Source: Bolinopsis microptera (Eukaryota; Ctenophora; Tentaculata; Lobata; Bolinopsidae). From it: a DNA stretch of 64,000 nt. The stretch covers positions 2,609,246 to 2,673,245 of the forward strand of contig NC_087081.1 in assembly GCF_026151205.1 (NCBI RefSeq), in the 5' to 3' direction. The notes beneath the pieces were generated by a model. That model was not told the DNA's origin and made no database searches. It saw nothing but the letters and a program-made list of their open reading frames with translations. The position numbers and the translations under genes are program-made. This document shows, one piece after another, positions 1 through 9,800 of the stretch (positions within the stretch are counted from its first letter, which is position 1; the number at the start of each line of letters is the position of its first letter).

Positions 1-730
1 GAACATGTTACGCCGTAGGGCGTAGAAGAGATGTGTGTGATGCAGGCCACTCCAACGACTAGGAGGAGACCTCTTCATGTAGCATGAATGTATAAAAAAT
101 GTTATAAACTATTGCAAAAGGGATATAAGCTATTTTCAGTGTTTAGTTTAAATTTTAATTTGTTAGTCAGTTATATTACTTGTCCAGCCGATGTAAAGCC
201 TTTATTTATTCAAAATTAAAAAGCAAAATAAAAATATTATAGAATTACTATAAAAAATGTTATAAAACTATTGCAAGAGGCCAGAGGGATATAAGCTATT
301 TTCAGTGTTAAGTTTAAATGTTAATTTGTTAGTCAGTTCTTTTACTTGTCCAGCCGACGTAAAACCTTTATTTATTTAAAACCAATATAAAAATATCATA
401 AAAATACTATAAAAAATGTTATAAAACTGTTGCAAAGGGGATATTTAGCTATTAATATTTTCAGTGTTTAGTTTTGTTAATTTGTTATTAAGTTGTTTTA
501 CTTGTCCAGCCGATGTAAAACCTTTATTTATTTAAAATCAATATAAAAATATCCTAAAATTATACGTACTATAAAAAATGTTATAAAACTGTTGCAAAAG
601 GGATGTTTAGCTATTTTCAGTGTTTAGTTTTGTTAATTTGTTAGTAAATTGTTTTATTTGTCCAGCCGATGTAAAGCCTTTATTTATTTAAAACCAATAT
701 AAAAATATTATAAAATTACTATAAAAAATG

Positions 731-1156
731 TTACATACGGCGTAACATGTTCCTCCATTCCACTCGCTTTAGAGCCAACTGTTTTACTGCATCTCTGCTG
801 ATGTTATCGACACCAGCCGCATCCTCGAGTACACAGACCATCCAGCCTTTGCGGGGTCGTCCTCTCAATCTCTTTCCATAGTTTGGTTTCCAATCCAGTA
901 AGAAATTGGGAAACCGCGTCTCTGGCATTCTGACAACATGTCCGTACCACCTTAGTCTAGCCGCACCGATGAAAGTTTCGATTATAGGGATTATAGACTT
1001 AATTCCAGCACGCCTGAGAACTTCTTCATTGGAGACATGGAACATGTTACGCCGTAGGGCGTAGAAGAGATGTGTGTGATGCAGGCCACTCCAACGACTA
1101 GGAGGAGACCTCTTCATGTAGCATGAATGTATAAAAAATGTTATAAACTGTTGCAA
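731..1156 (-). pseudogene. Non-LTR retrotransposon RT C-terminal fragment, satellite copy 1
   Basis: The open frame encodes about 140 residues with the tail signature of many LINE polymerases: RLRWYGHVVRMP, then a KRLRGRPRKGW stretch and a Trp-Arg-Asn terminus. No polymerase or endonuclease motif is present, so this is only the last part of an ORF2. A related fragment stands alone at 31152-31508. The segment is embedded in the satellite unit and bounded by 16-bp inverted repeats at 737-752 and 1040-1055. It is unlikely to be expressed as a functional protein. The first residues of the open frame come from satellite monomer sequence. Confidence 0.8.
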
Positions 1157-1601
1157 AGGGGATATTTAGCTATTTTCAGTGTTTAGTTTTGTTAATTTGT
1201 TAGTCAGTTCTTTTACTTGTCCAGCCGATGTAAAACCTTTATTTATTTAAAACCAATATAAAAATATCATAAAAATACTATAAAAAATGTTATAAAACTG
1301 TTGCAAAGGGGATATTTAGCTATTAATATTTTCAGTGTTTAGTTTTGTTAATTTGTTATTAAGTTGTTTTACTTGTCCAGCCGATGTAAAACCTTTATTT
1401 ATTTAAAATCAATATAAAAATATCCTAACATTATACGTACTATAAAAAATGTTATAAAACTGTTGCAAAAGGGATGTTTAGCTATTTTCAGTGTTTAGTT
1501 TTGTTAATTTGTTAGTAAATTGTTTTATTTGTCCAGCCGATGTAAAGCCTTTATTTATTTAAAACCAATATAAAAATATTATAAAATTACTATAAAAAAT
1601 G

Positions 1602-1988
1602 TTACATACGGCGTAACATGTTCCTCCATTCCACTCGCTTTAGAGCCAACTGTTTTACTGCATCTCTGCTGATGTTATCGACACCAGCCGCATCCTCGAG
1701 TACACAGACCATCCAGCCTTTGCGGGGTCGTCCTCTCAATCTCTTTCCATAGTTTGGTTTCCAATCCAGTAAGAAATTGGGAAACCGCGTCTCTGGCATT
1801 CTGACAACATGTCCGTACCACCTTAGTCTAGCCGCACCGATGAAAGTTTCGATTATAGGGATTATAGACTTAATTCCAGCACGCCTGGGAACTTCTTCAT
1901 TGGAGACATGGAACATGTTACGCCGTAGGGCGTAGAAGAGATGTGTGTGATGCAGGCCACTCCAACGACTAGGAGGAGACCTCTTCAT
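1602..1988 (-). pseudogene. Non-LTR RT C-terminal fragment, satellite copy 2
   Basis: This is the second copy of the captured RT-tail segment, inside the short 871-bp unit. It differs from copies 1 and 3 by a Leu to Pro change before the RRAGIKS stretch. The near identity of the three copies reflects recent amplification of the satellite unit, not selection on the protein. Confidence 0.8.
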
Positions 1989-2640
1989 GTAGCATGAATG
2001 TATAAAAAATGTTATAAACTATTGCAAAAGGGATATAAGCTATTTTCAGTGTTTAGTTTAAATTTTAATTTGTTAGTCAGTTATATTACTTGTCCAGCCG
2101 ATGTAAAGCCTTTATTTATTCAAAATTAAAAAGCAATATAAAAATATTATAGAATTACTATAAAAAATGTTATAAAACTATTGCAAGAGGCCAGAGGGAT
2201 ATAAGCTATTTTCAGTGTTAAGTTTAAATGTTAATTTGTTAGTCAGTTCTTTTACTTGTCCAGCCGATGTAAAACCTTTATTTATTTAAAACCAATATAA
2301 AAATATCATAAAAATACTATAAAAAATGTTATAAAACTGTTGCAAAGGGGATATTTAGCTATTAATATTTTCAGTGTTTAGTTTTGTTAATTTGTTATTA
2401 AGTTGTTTTACTTGTCCAGCCGATGTAAAACCTTTATTTATTTAAAATCAATATAAAAATATCCTAAAATTATACGTACTATAAAAAATGTTATAAAACT
2501 GTTGCAAAAGGGATGTTTAGCTATTTTCAGTGTTTAGTTTTGTTAATTTGTTAGTAAATTGTTTTATTTGTCCAGCCGATGTAAAGCCTTTATTTATTTA
2601 AAACCAATATAAAAATATTATAAAATTACTATAAAAAATG

Positions 2641-3066
2641 TTACATACGGCGTAACATGTTCCTCCATTCCACTCGCTTTAGAGCCAACTGTTTTACTGC
2701 ATCTCTGCTGATGTTATCGACACCAGCCGCATCCTCGAGTACACAGACCATCCAGCCTTTGCGGGGTCGTCCTCTCAATCTCTTTCCATAGTTTGGTTTC
2801 CAATCCAGTAAGAAATTGGGAAACCGCGTCTCTGGCATTCTGACAACATGTCCGTACCACCTTAGTCTAGCCGCACCGATGAAAGTTTCGATTATAGGGA
2901 TTATAGACTTAATTCCAGCACGCCTGAGAACTTCTTCATTGGAGACATGGAACATGTTACGCCGTAGGGCGTAGAAGAGATGTGTGTGATGCAGGCCACT
3001 CCAACGACTAGGAGGAGACCTCTTCATGTAGCATGAATGTATAAAAAATGTTATAAACTGTTGCAA
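2641..3066 (-). pseudogene. Non-LTR RT C-terminal fragment, satellite copy 3
   Basis: This third copy is identical at protein level to copy 1, exactly 1910 bp away. It has the same RLRWYGHV and GRPRKGW signatures and the same flanking inverted repeats. It belongs to the last recognisable unit before the array decays. Confidence 0.8.
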
Positions 3067-3367
3067 AAGGGATATAAGCTATTTTCAGTGTTTAGTTTAA
3101 ATGTTAATTTGTTAGTCAGTTATATTACTTGTCCAACCGATGTAAAGCCTTTATTTATTCAAAATTAAAAAGCAAAATAAAAATATTATAGAATTACTAT
3201 AAAAAATGTTATAAAACTATTGCAAGAGGCCAGAGGGATATAAGCTATTTTCAGTGTTAAGTTTAAATGTTAATTTTTTAGTCAGTTGTTTTACTTGTCC
3301 AGCCGATGTAAAGCCTTCATTTATTTGAAACCAATATAAAAATAACAGGGTCTGCGTATTACCTATT

Positions 3368-4082
3368 AAGACTGCTAGTCCCTCTACTAGTCCCCCTACT
3401 AGTCCCCCTAGTCCCCCTACTGCTAGTCCCCCTAGTCCCCCTACTGCTAGTCCCCCTACTAGTCCCCCTACTACTAGTCCCCCTACTGCTAGTCCCCCTG
3501 CTAGTCCCCTACTAGTCCCCCTAGCCCCCCTACTGCTAGTCCCCCTACTAGTCCCCCTACTACTAGTCCCCCTACTGCTAGTCCCCCTGCTAGTCCCCTA
3601 CTAGTCCCCCTACTACTAGTCCCCCTACTGCTAGTCCCCCTAGTCCCCCTACTGCTAGTCCCCCTACTAGTCCCCCTACTAGTCCCCCTACTACTAGTCC
3701 CCCTACTGCTAGTCCCCTACTGCTAGTCCCCCTAGTCCCCCTACTGCTAGTCCCCCTGCTAGTCCCCTACTAGTCCCCCTACTGCTAGTCCCCCTACTGC
3801 TAGTCCCCCTACTGCTAGTCCCCCTGCTAGTCCCCCTACTAGTTCCCCTTCTGCTAGTCCCCCTACTGCTAGCCCCCCTGCTAGTCCCCCTACTAGTCCC
3901 CCTACTGCTAGTCCCCCTGCTAGTCCCCCTACTAGTCCCCCTACTGCTAGCCCCCCTACTAGTTCCCCTGCTAGTCCCCCTACTACTAGTCCCCCTACTA
4001 GTCCCCCTACTAGTCCCCCTACTACTAGTCCCCCTACTGCTAGTCCCCCTAGTCCCCCTACTGCTAGTCCCCCTACTAGTCC
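3368..4082. repeat. CTAG/C5 minisatellite, array 1
   Basis: Tandem 12- and 15-bp units are built on ACTAGTCCCCCT, with optional ACT or GCT triplets. Every unit holds a CTAG-centred palindrome (SpeI, NheI or hybrid sites) and a run of five Cs. Most units are multiples of 3, so long stretches are free of stop codons on both strands, giving spurious Ser-Pro-Pro-Thr and Arg-Gly-Thr-Ser frames. No transcription or translation signal supports a protein. The array ends where the CR1-like fragment begins at about 4083. Confidence 0.93.
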
Positions 4083-4685
4083 TTGCGCAAGAAGAAATGT
4101 GTCCGAATCTTATTTGGGGACTCGGAAGCATTTAGCGACAAGTTTAAAACTTGTTCTCGTAGCAGGCCAATCGAGTGCAGTATAAACAAGAAAGGTCAAA
4201 TATCCAATGAATCAACTATACCTCACATTAAACCGCGTTCTATATGTATCAGCTTGAGGAAGACTGGTGATAAACAAGCAAGGCCACATCGCTGCCAAAT
4301 TCTTGGGGCAGAATTCCACTCTAGAGAATCAACAAAACCTATTTTCCAATCTAAGGAACTAATGACAGTACATAACATATATAGATACAGATGCATTACT
4401 GAAACAATGAAGATAGTGAAGATTCATCAGCCCATATCCATGTATAATTCTCTCTTTAAGAAGTCTGAGCTCAGAGATGACAGATTTGTGACACCACACT
4501 CATCTCACAATTTCGCATATAAAGGGGCAAATTTATGGAATAGGTTTCTTGAGCAGTCAAATGCACGTGGTAAAATAGGTTCACTAGGTTCAATTAAATC
4601 CCGATTGAAGCTTTCTATCATGAAGGCTCAACACCAACCTGACAATATTAACTGGCAGGACTTAAACTTCAACACTTTCCTATGA
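4083..4685 (+). pseudogene. CR1-like LINE ORF2 C-terminal fragment
   Basis: The open frame of about 200 residues matches the extreme C-terminus of the CR1-like ORF2 proteins elsewhere in this window (38375-41728 and 57783-60338). It contains CVRILFGD, a KFKTC stretch, LGAEF, TKP and TVHNIY. It is truncated at the 5' side, directly against minisatellite array 1. An extra segment of about 35 residues with no counterpart in the other copies interrupts the region between SRSRP and the LGAEF motif. The element dies with TGA at 4683-4685 and is followed by about 1 kb of 3' UTR-like DNA. Confidence 0.85.
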
Positions 4686-5686
4686 AAAGACCCCCATTTA
4701 TATTTATATATTTTAGATTTTACACCTGTCACTCACATCATATATGCACCACAAAAGAAAAAAGATTCATTCAATCATTACATTATACACTCACTCCACC
4801 ACACATGCACACAAAACATTAAAGCAGGTTACACGAGGGTGTAACGTTCACTTTATCCGAAGGGAAAAATAATACTTTACGTAACGCGCGATTTACGTCT
4901 TGGTAGCTAAATTATTCAAGTGCTATTTGTCAGAGCGACACAAATGCGCGAGCGCTTGCGCGGCTCGCCTATCCAACACTCTTGTTTACATCGTATCAGG
5001 CAATGGTTCAGTTTAATTATGGTAAGGGCACAGCCTGTCAAAAACCCTTTTCTCATGATCCGTCGACACCGCCTGAAGGTGAATGCATAATAACGGATCA
5101 TGAACGTACGGAATCAAACGTTAATAAGCTTGCAGCTTCCGATGAAAATGTATTCAACTTTGTGTTATGCTTGAATTGGTTTTGGACCTCTTCAATGCTT
5201 TTAATTTATTTATTATTGTTATTTGGTATTATGAGCTGATATGTATATATACATACGGTATCTAAAATTAAGCGTATAGCGAGCATATTTAACAATTTTT
5301 TAAGCAATAATGTATTGCGAGCAGCTGTAACTTAAATATCGCATAAAAATCATATAATTATAACACAAAACTAAAATTTTATTGGAATCTAGGTTAAACT
5401 AAGATAAAATTAATATCAGCCCCTTCGCCACTCTCAGCAGTCAACCAGGGCTCATAAAAGCTTAACAGCACCTGGGTCCGTTCACCAACTGTGCTAATGT
5501 GAGTGGCGGTGTGGTAAAACCCATTATAACAGCGTGAATATTTCTCAAATATAAGCGCGCTAGCTGCTAGCATACTTGTATCATTTAATTTTTAATCAAA
5601 TTTATTCGGATATATATTTATTGATTATGTATTGAATTGGTGATAAATAATAAAATTGTCTTTTCTCAAAAAAAATTGTCTTTTCT
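4686..5686 (+). mobile_element. 3' UTR of the truncated CR1-like LINE
   Basis: No gene is supported here. The stretch behaves as the 3' UTR of the fragment at 4083-4685. It carries a 'ctttacgtaacgcgcg' type word also found after the stop codon of the intact LINE (about 41990). It also carries the gggctc...gcacctgggtccgttcacc block at about 5452-5495, which recurs at 42718 and 50234. It ends in a doubled aattgtcttttctc tail next to minisatellite array 2. Confidence 0.6.
5452..5495 (+). repeat. Recurrent LINE 3' UTR motif, copy 1
   Basis: The core is 'cctgggtccgttcacc', preceded by an aggg-tc-taaaagc segment. It aligns with blocks at 42718-42762 and 50234-50285. The spacing after the RT stop codon (about 770 nt here and about 990 nt in the intact LINE) supports a conserved 3' UTR element. 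Confidence 0.55.
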
Positions 5687-6866
5687 CAGTCCCCCTACTA
5701 GTCCCCCTACTACTAGTCCCCCTACTACTAGTTCCCCTTCTGCTAGTCCCCCTACTGCTAGCCCCCCTGCTAGTCCCCCTACTAGTCCCCCTACTGCTAG
5801 TCCCCCTGCTAGTCCCCCTACTGCTAGCCCCCCTGCTAGTCCCCCTACTACTAGTCCCCCTACTACTAGCCCCCCTGCTAGTCCCCCTACTGCTAGTCCC
5901 CCTACTACTAGTCCCCCTACTGCTAGTCCCCCTACTACTAGTCCCCCTACTGCTAGTCCCCCTACTACTAGCCCCCCTGCTAGTCCCCCTACTAGTCCCC
6001 CTACTGCTAGCCCCCCTACTAGTTCCCCTGCTAGTCCCCCTACTACTAGTCCCCCTACTAGTCCCCCTACTACTAGTCCCCCTACTACTAGTCCCCCTAC
6101 TGCTAGTCCCCCTGCTAGTCCCCCTACTACTAGTCCCCCTACTGCTAGTCCCCCTGCTAGTCCCCCTACTACTAGTCCCCTTACTGCTAGTCCCCCTGCT
6201 AGTCCCCTACTAGTCCCCCTACGGCCTATTTCCTTGCAGATTATCTGCTAGTCTGCTATGGTTTCTGGCTGTGGGCCCTACTGCTAGTCCCCCTACTGCT
6301 AGCCCCCCTGCTAGTCCCCCTACTAGTTCCCTTGCTAGTCCCCCTACTAGTTCCCCTTCTGCTAGTCCCCCTACTGCTAGCCCCCCTGCTAGTCCCCCTA
6401 CTAGTCCCCCTACTGCTAGTCCCCCTACTAGTCCCCCTACTGCTAGCCCCCCTGCTAGTCCCCCTACTACTAGTCCCCCTACTACTAGCCCCCCTGCTAG
6501 TCCCCCTACTGCTAGTCCCCCTACTAGTCCCCCTACTGCTAGTCCCCCTACTAGTCCCCCTACTGCTAGCCCCCCTGCTAGTCCCCCTACTACTAGTCCC
6601 CCTACTGCTAGTCCCCCTACTGCTAGTCCCCCTACTAGTCCCCCTACTACTAGCCCCCCTGCTAGTCCCCCTACTGCTAGTCCCCCTACTGCTAGTCCCC
6701 CTACTAGTCCCCCTACTGCTAGCCCCCCTGCTAGTCCCCCTACTGCTAGTCCCCCTGCTAGTCCCCTGCTAGTCCCCCTACTGCTAGCCCCCCTGCTAGT
6801 CCCCCTGCTAGTCCCCCTACTACTAGTCCCCCTGCTAGTCCCCCTGCTAGTCCCCCTACTGCTAGT
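5687..6866. repeat. CTAG/C5 minisatellite, array 2 (intronic)
   Basis: This array has the same unit family as array 1. A unique island of about 60 bp at about 6223-6282 interrupts it. It ends one base before the splice donor (6867-6871, complement GTAAG) of the last visible HYOU1-like exon, so it lies in that gene's intron, with the G-rich strand as the sense RNA. Runs of five Gs separated by 7- or 10-nt loops make G-quadruplex (or C-strand i-motif) formation plausible. Confidence 0.92.
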
Positions 6867-6871
6867 CTTAC

Positions 6872-9800
6872 CTGAAGACAGAGCTGGAAGAGGCCGCCAT
6901 AAAGGCACTGCCCATAGCTGCTGCTTCGTCTGTATTGATATACTTGTGCAACTCTTTCCTGAAGTGGAGTTGCATTGTTCATGACGTCATAATAATGTTT
7001 CGGTGATGTCATAATGACGCCATTATATATTTTGATGACATCATAATAACATATAATTGACGTCAAATCAGATCGATAGCAAATTTAACAAGAGTAGAAA
7101 TGCTTTATAGAAACACTTTTCTAGGATCCATGATTACAAAATAAACATAATACTTAGAGAAAAGAGTTACAACTTTTTCAGGAAAACAAAAACTCACTGT
7201 TCAGTAGCCTTTAGTATCTGTTCCTGTATCTTAGGGATCCTAGTACCGCCACCGAACAGTACTACTTGTTCAATCTCCGGTTTTGAGATCCCAGCTGAGT
7301 TAATAGCGTCCAAAAACGGTGCTCTGATAAGGAGAGTAGTAGTTGGATTAATATTGAAACTCTGGTCACTTCCAAAATATCTTCTAAAATGATGTACAGA
7401 CAAACTTGATGAAAAGTAGCTGAAAATAACTGAAAGTAACAGAAAAGTAACTTTAAAATAACTGATAAGCAACTGAAAGTAAACCAACTAAAAGCCCAAC
7501 TGATTAGTCAACCATCAGACGTACAAACTGTTAACTTTTTAAAATTGTCCAATTTTAAAGAAAACTCACTGGAAACGTGGGAAGATGTCAGCGAACAGAT
7601 TCTCCATGTCTTCCCGGGAGATCTTGACTCTGAAGTCCTTGTCTTGGTGCAGTGACTCTACCTGGGCGTATGTATCGTGGTTGGCGCTCAGCACTGTTTT
7701 TACTTTTCTAGCTTCTTTCAGTAGCTTCTTCATTGCTCGTCCGTTTTTCCTCACGTCTGATAGCTGAGGAGATAAAGTTTAGATTTAAAAGTTTAGATTT
7801 AAAAACAAGAATTAGTGAGATAAAATAGAATAAAAAGTAGAATTGGTAGGATCAGCGCAATTTCGCCGTTAAATCGGGGTGAAAATGTACGGGGGTACGG
7901 CAGTGAGTGCCAGTGACGAGGGCCCCCTCTCCCCTCTCGTTCAATGGATGGTGATGATTTAAAGCATCTAATTTAGGAATTTTAGGTGCCATTTAAACTG
8001 TACATTCGGATTTCGCAACGTAAATTTTTACAGGGTCTTTTAACTGTTTGCAACGAATTTGAAGCCGGATATCTTATCTACTTCTCAATGCTAACAGGTG
8101 CATTATATGGATGTACGTTGCTCACGAGGATCAGGGCGTAATAAGTATTGGTCTGGCTGACCCTTAATCCTCATTAATAATGAACGAGTTTACCGGGTAA
8201 CTCAGGAATTGAGTGCTGTAATCCCTATGATTACTATTATAGAAGGTGCCATTAAAACGAGCCAGCTGACGGTTTGATTTTATCATATCTTTTATCTAAC
8301 CAACGATTTTGGATGTTCGGACTGAATAAATTTGTAAATCAAGCTAAGTAATTTATTAGTTAGCGTCATTCATCTGATATCAACCGGTTTTAATCTGATC
8401 TATAATGATTATAAAAGTAAGAGTTTATAAAGATAAAGTTATTTAATTTTGCCTGGGTAGTGGTCATCCTCTATTTGTGATTTATGCCTCCAAATCAATC
8501 GAGGTTCATTTATAATTTCCTCTTATTTTACAGCTGTTGTTGCACATTGCATGATCAAAGATCCTAAAATCCATCTTTAATTTGCGTCTCACATCATCTT
8601 CTGTGATGAATCGGACATGTATTTCTCCTGTCACGTAACATGTTATTTAAACAGACATAGCAAGTAACAATTAATTAAGGTTCAGTAGATTACAGCAGAT
8701 GGTGATCTTCCTGATTTCCGTATTGGTGCTGGTTGCAGTTTCAGATACATCTGAAGGTATGCGTTAACAATCTGATATTGAAGATTTACCACTATATTAT
8801 AAATTATTACTATCAATTATCAACAGTGTTCTAACCTAACCTAGGCAGCTTTTAGTAACGACTAAGGAATGGTAACTCCAAACTTTGTCTCCCAGGACCG
8901 TTCAAATTACGAATAACAGTGCTCAACATGACGTCACCAAAACTGGTGATTGGTCAAAGGCACTAGAAATCTCACTACAATCCATGCCTCGTCTTATTGC
9001 CTTCAAAGCTTATAACTCAAATAATAATGCCGGGGTTCTAGCATCACTATCCGATAAAGATGGAAAAGATGTCGCAGTTACAGATTCTAAATGGAGATGT
9101 TCTGCCATACACGAGGATGGTTGGGAATAGGTACAGTTCCGTGAAAGTTCTAACGACTGGAGTAATGCAGTGATCATAGCTAATCATGGGGAGGGGCCAT
9201 GGGCATGGAAGGGGCCACCGAATGAGTAAGTAACCGAAAAAACGTGCAATAATACAAATGGCGGCATTTATAGACATTTTCTCTTACTTTCAGCACAGTA
9301 ATTAAAATACGCTATTATTTTCAAGGTTCGTTGAGGAAATTTCTAAGCAAGCTAAGTGGATCTGGATTGGCGAAGATAACAAACGCACTGTCTACTGTCG
9401 TTTAACTTCGAATGCAAGTAAGTGTAAAAGTTTCAAATAAAAAATCAAATCATTAATTTCTGGGTTGAGCATATTGGGTATTAAACGTTTCTCTGTAAGC
9501 AATCTCATAATTCCCATCCCCTCCCCAACCTCCTACCACAAAAATCCCGAAATCCTTGATAACCTTTCAACTAAGATATAATCTGAATCCCGGTCCGAAG
9601 TCCGTCGTCCGTTGCATAGTTTTATAGCAGATGGTGACGACTGACGAGATTCAGTCTCCAGCCAGCATCAGTTATAGAGTTTGCTTAACCAATTGGTTGG
9701 TCTATTGTGTTTGAAATTGAGGAAGATTTATAAGCTGTCGTTTGCAGTAAGCTGTAGTTTTATCAATTCCTGATTGCCATATTTCTTTTCTTCATAACAA

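Larger units (their letters stand above)
1..3345. repeat. Higher-order satellite with captured RT tail
   Basis: The block repeats with a 1910-bp period: positions 1-1160 reappear at 1911-3070 with few changes. Each 1910-bp period is a dimer of a 1039-bp and an 871-bp unit. Unit starts lie at 1, 1040, 1911 and 2950. A unit has a roughly 400-bp coding-like segment (minus strand) followed by AT-rich monomers of 150-162 bp that begin with tataaaaaatgtt. In the first unit these start at about 91, 249, 408 and 570. The long unit has four monomers and the short one three, which accounts for the 168-bp difference. The array runs off the left edge of the window and decays at about 3345, just before the C-rich minisatellite. 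Confidence 0.93.

Noticed and set aside
3709..6984. Long Ser-Pro-Pro-Thr, Leu-Val-Pro-Leu and Arg-Gly-Thr-Ser open frames on both strands
   Set aside because: They arise from the stop-free minisatellite in several frames at once. There is no start context or conserved domain, and the end lies in an intron.
7194..7487. An unspliced frame that adds a hydrophobic N-terminus to the GGGTRIPKIQ segment
   Set aside because: The added residues are intron; a splice acceptor at 7324-7325 limits the exon to 7198-7323.
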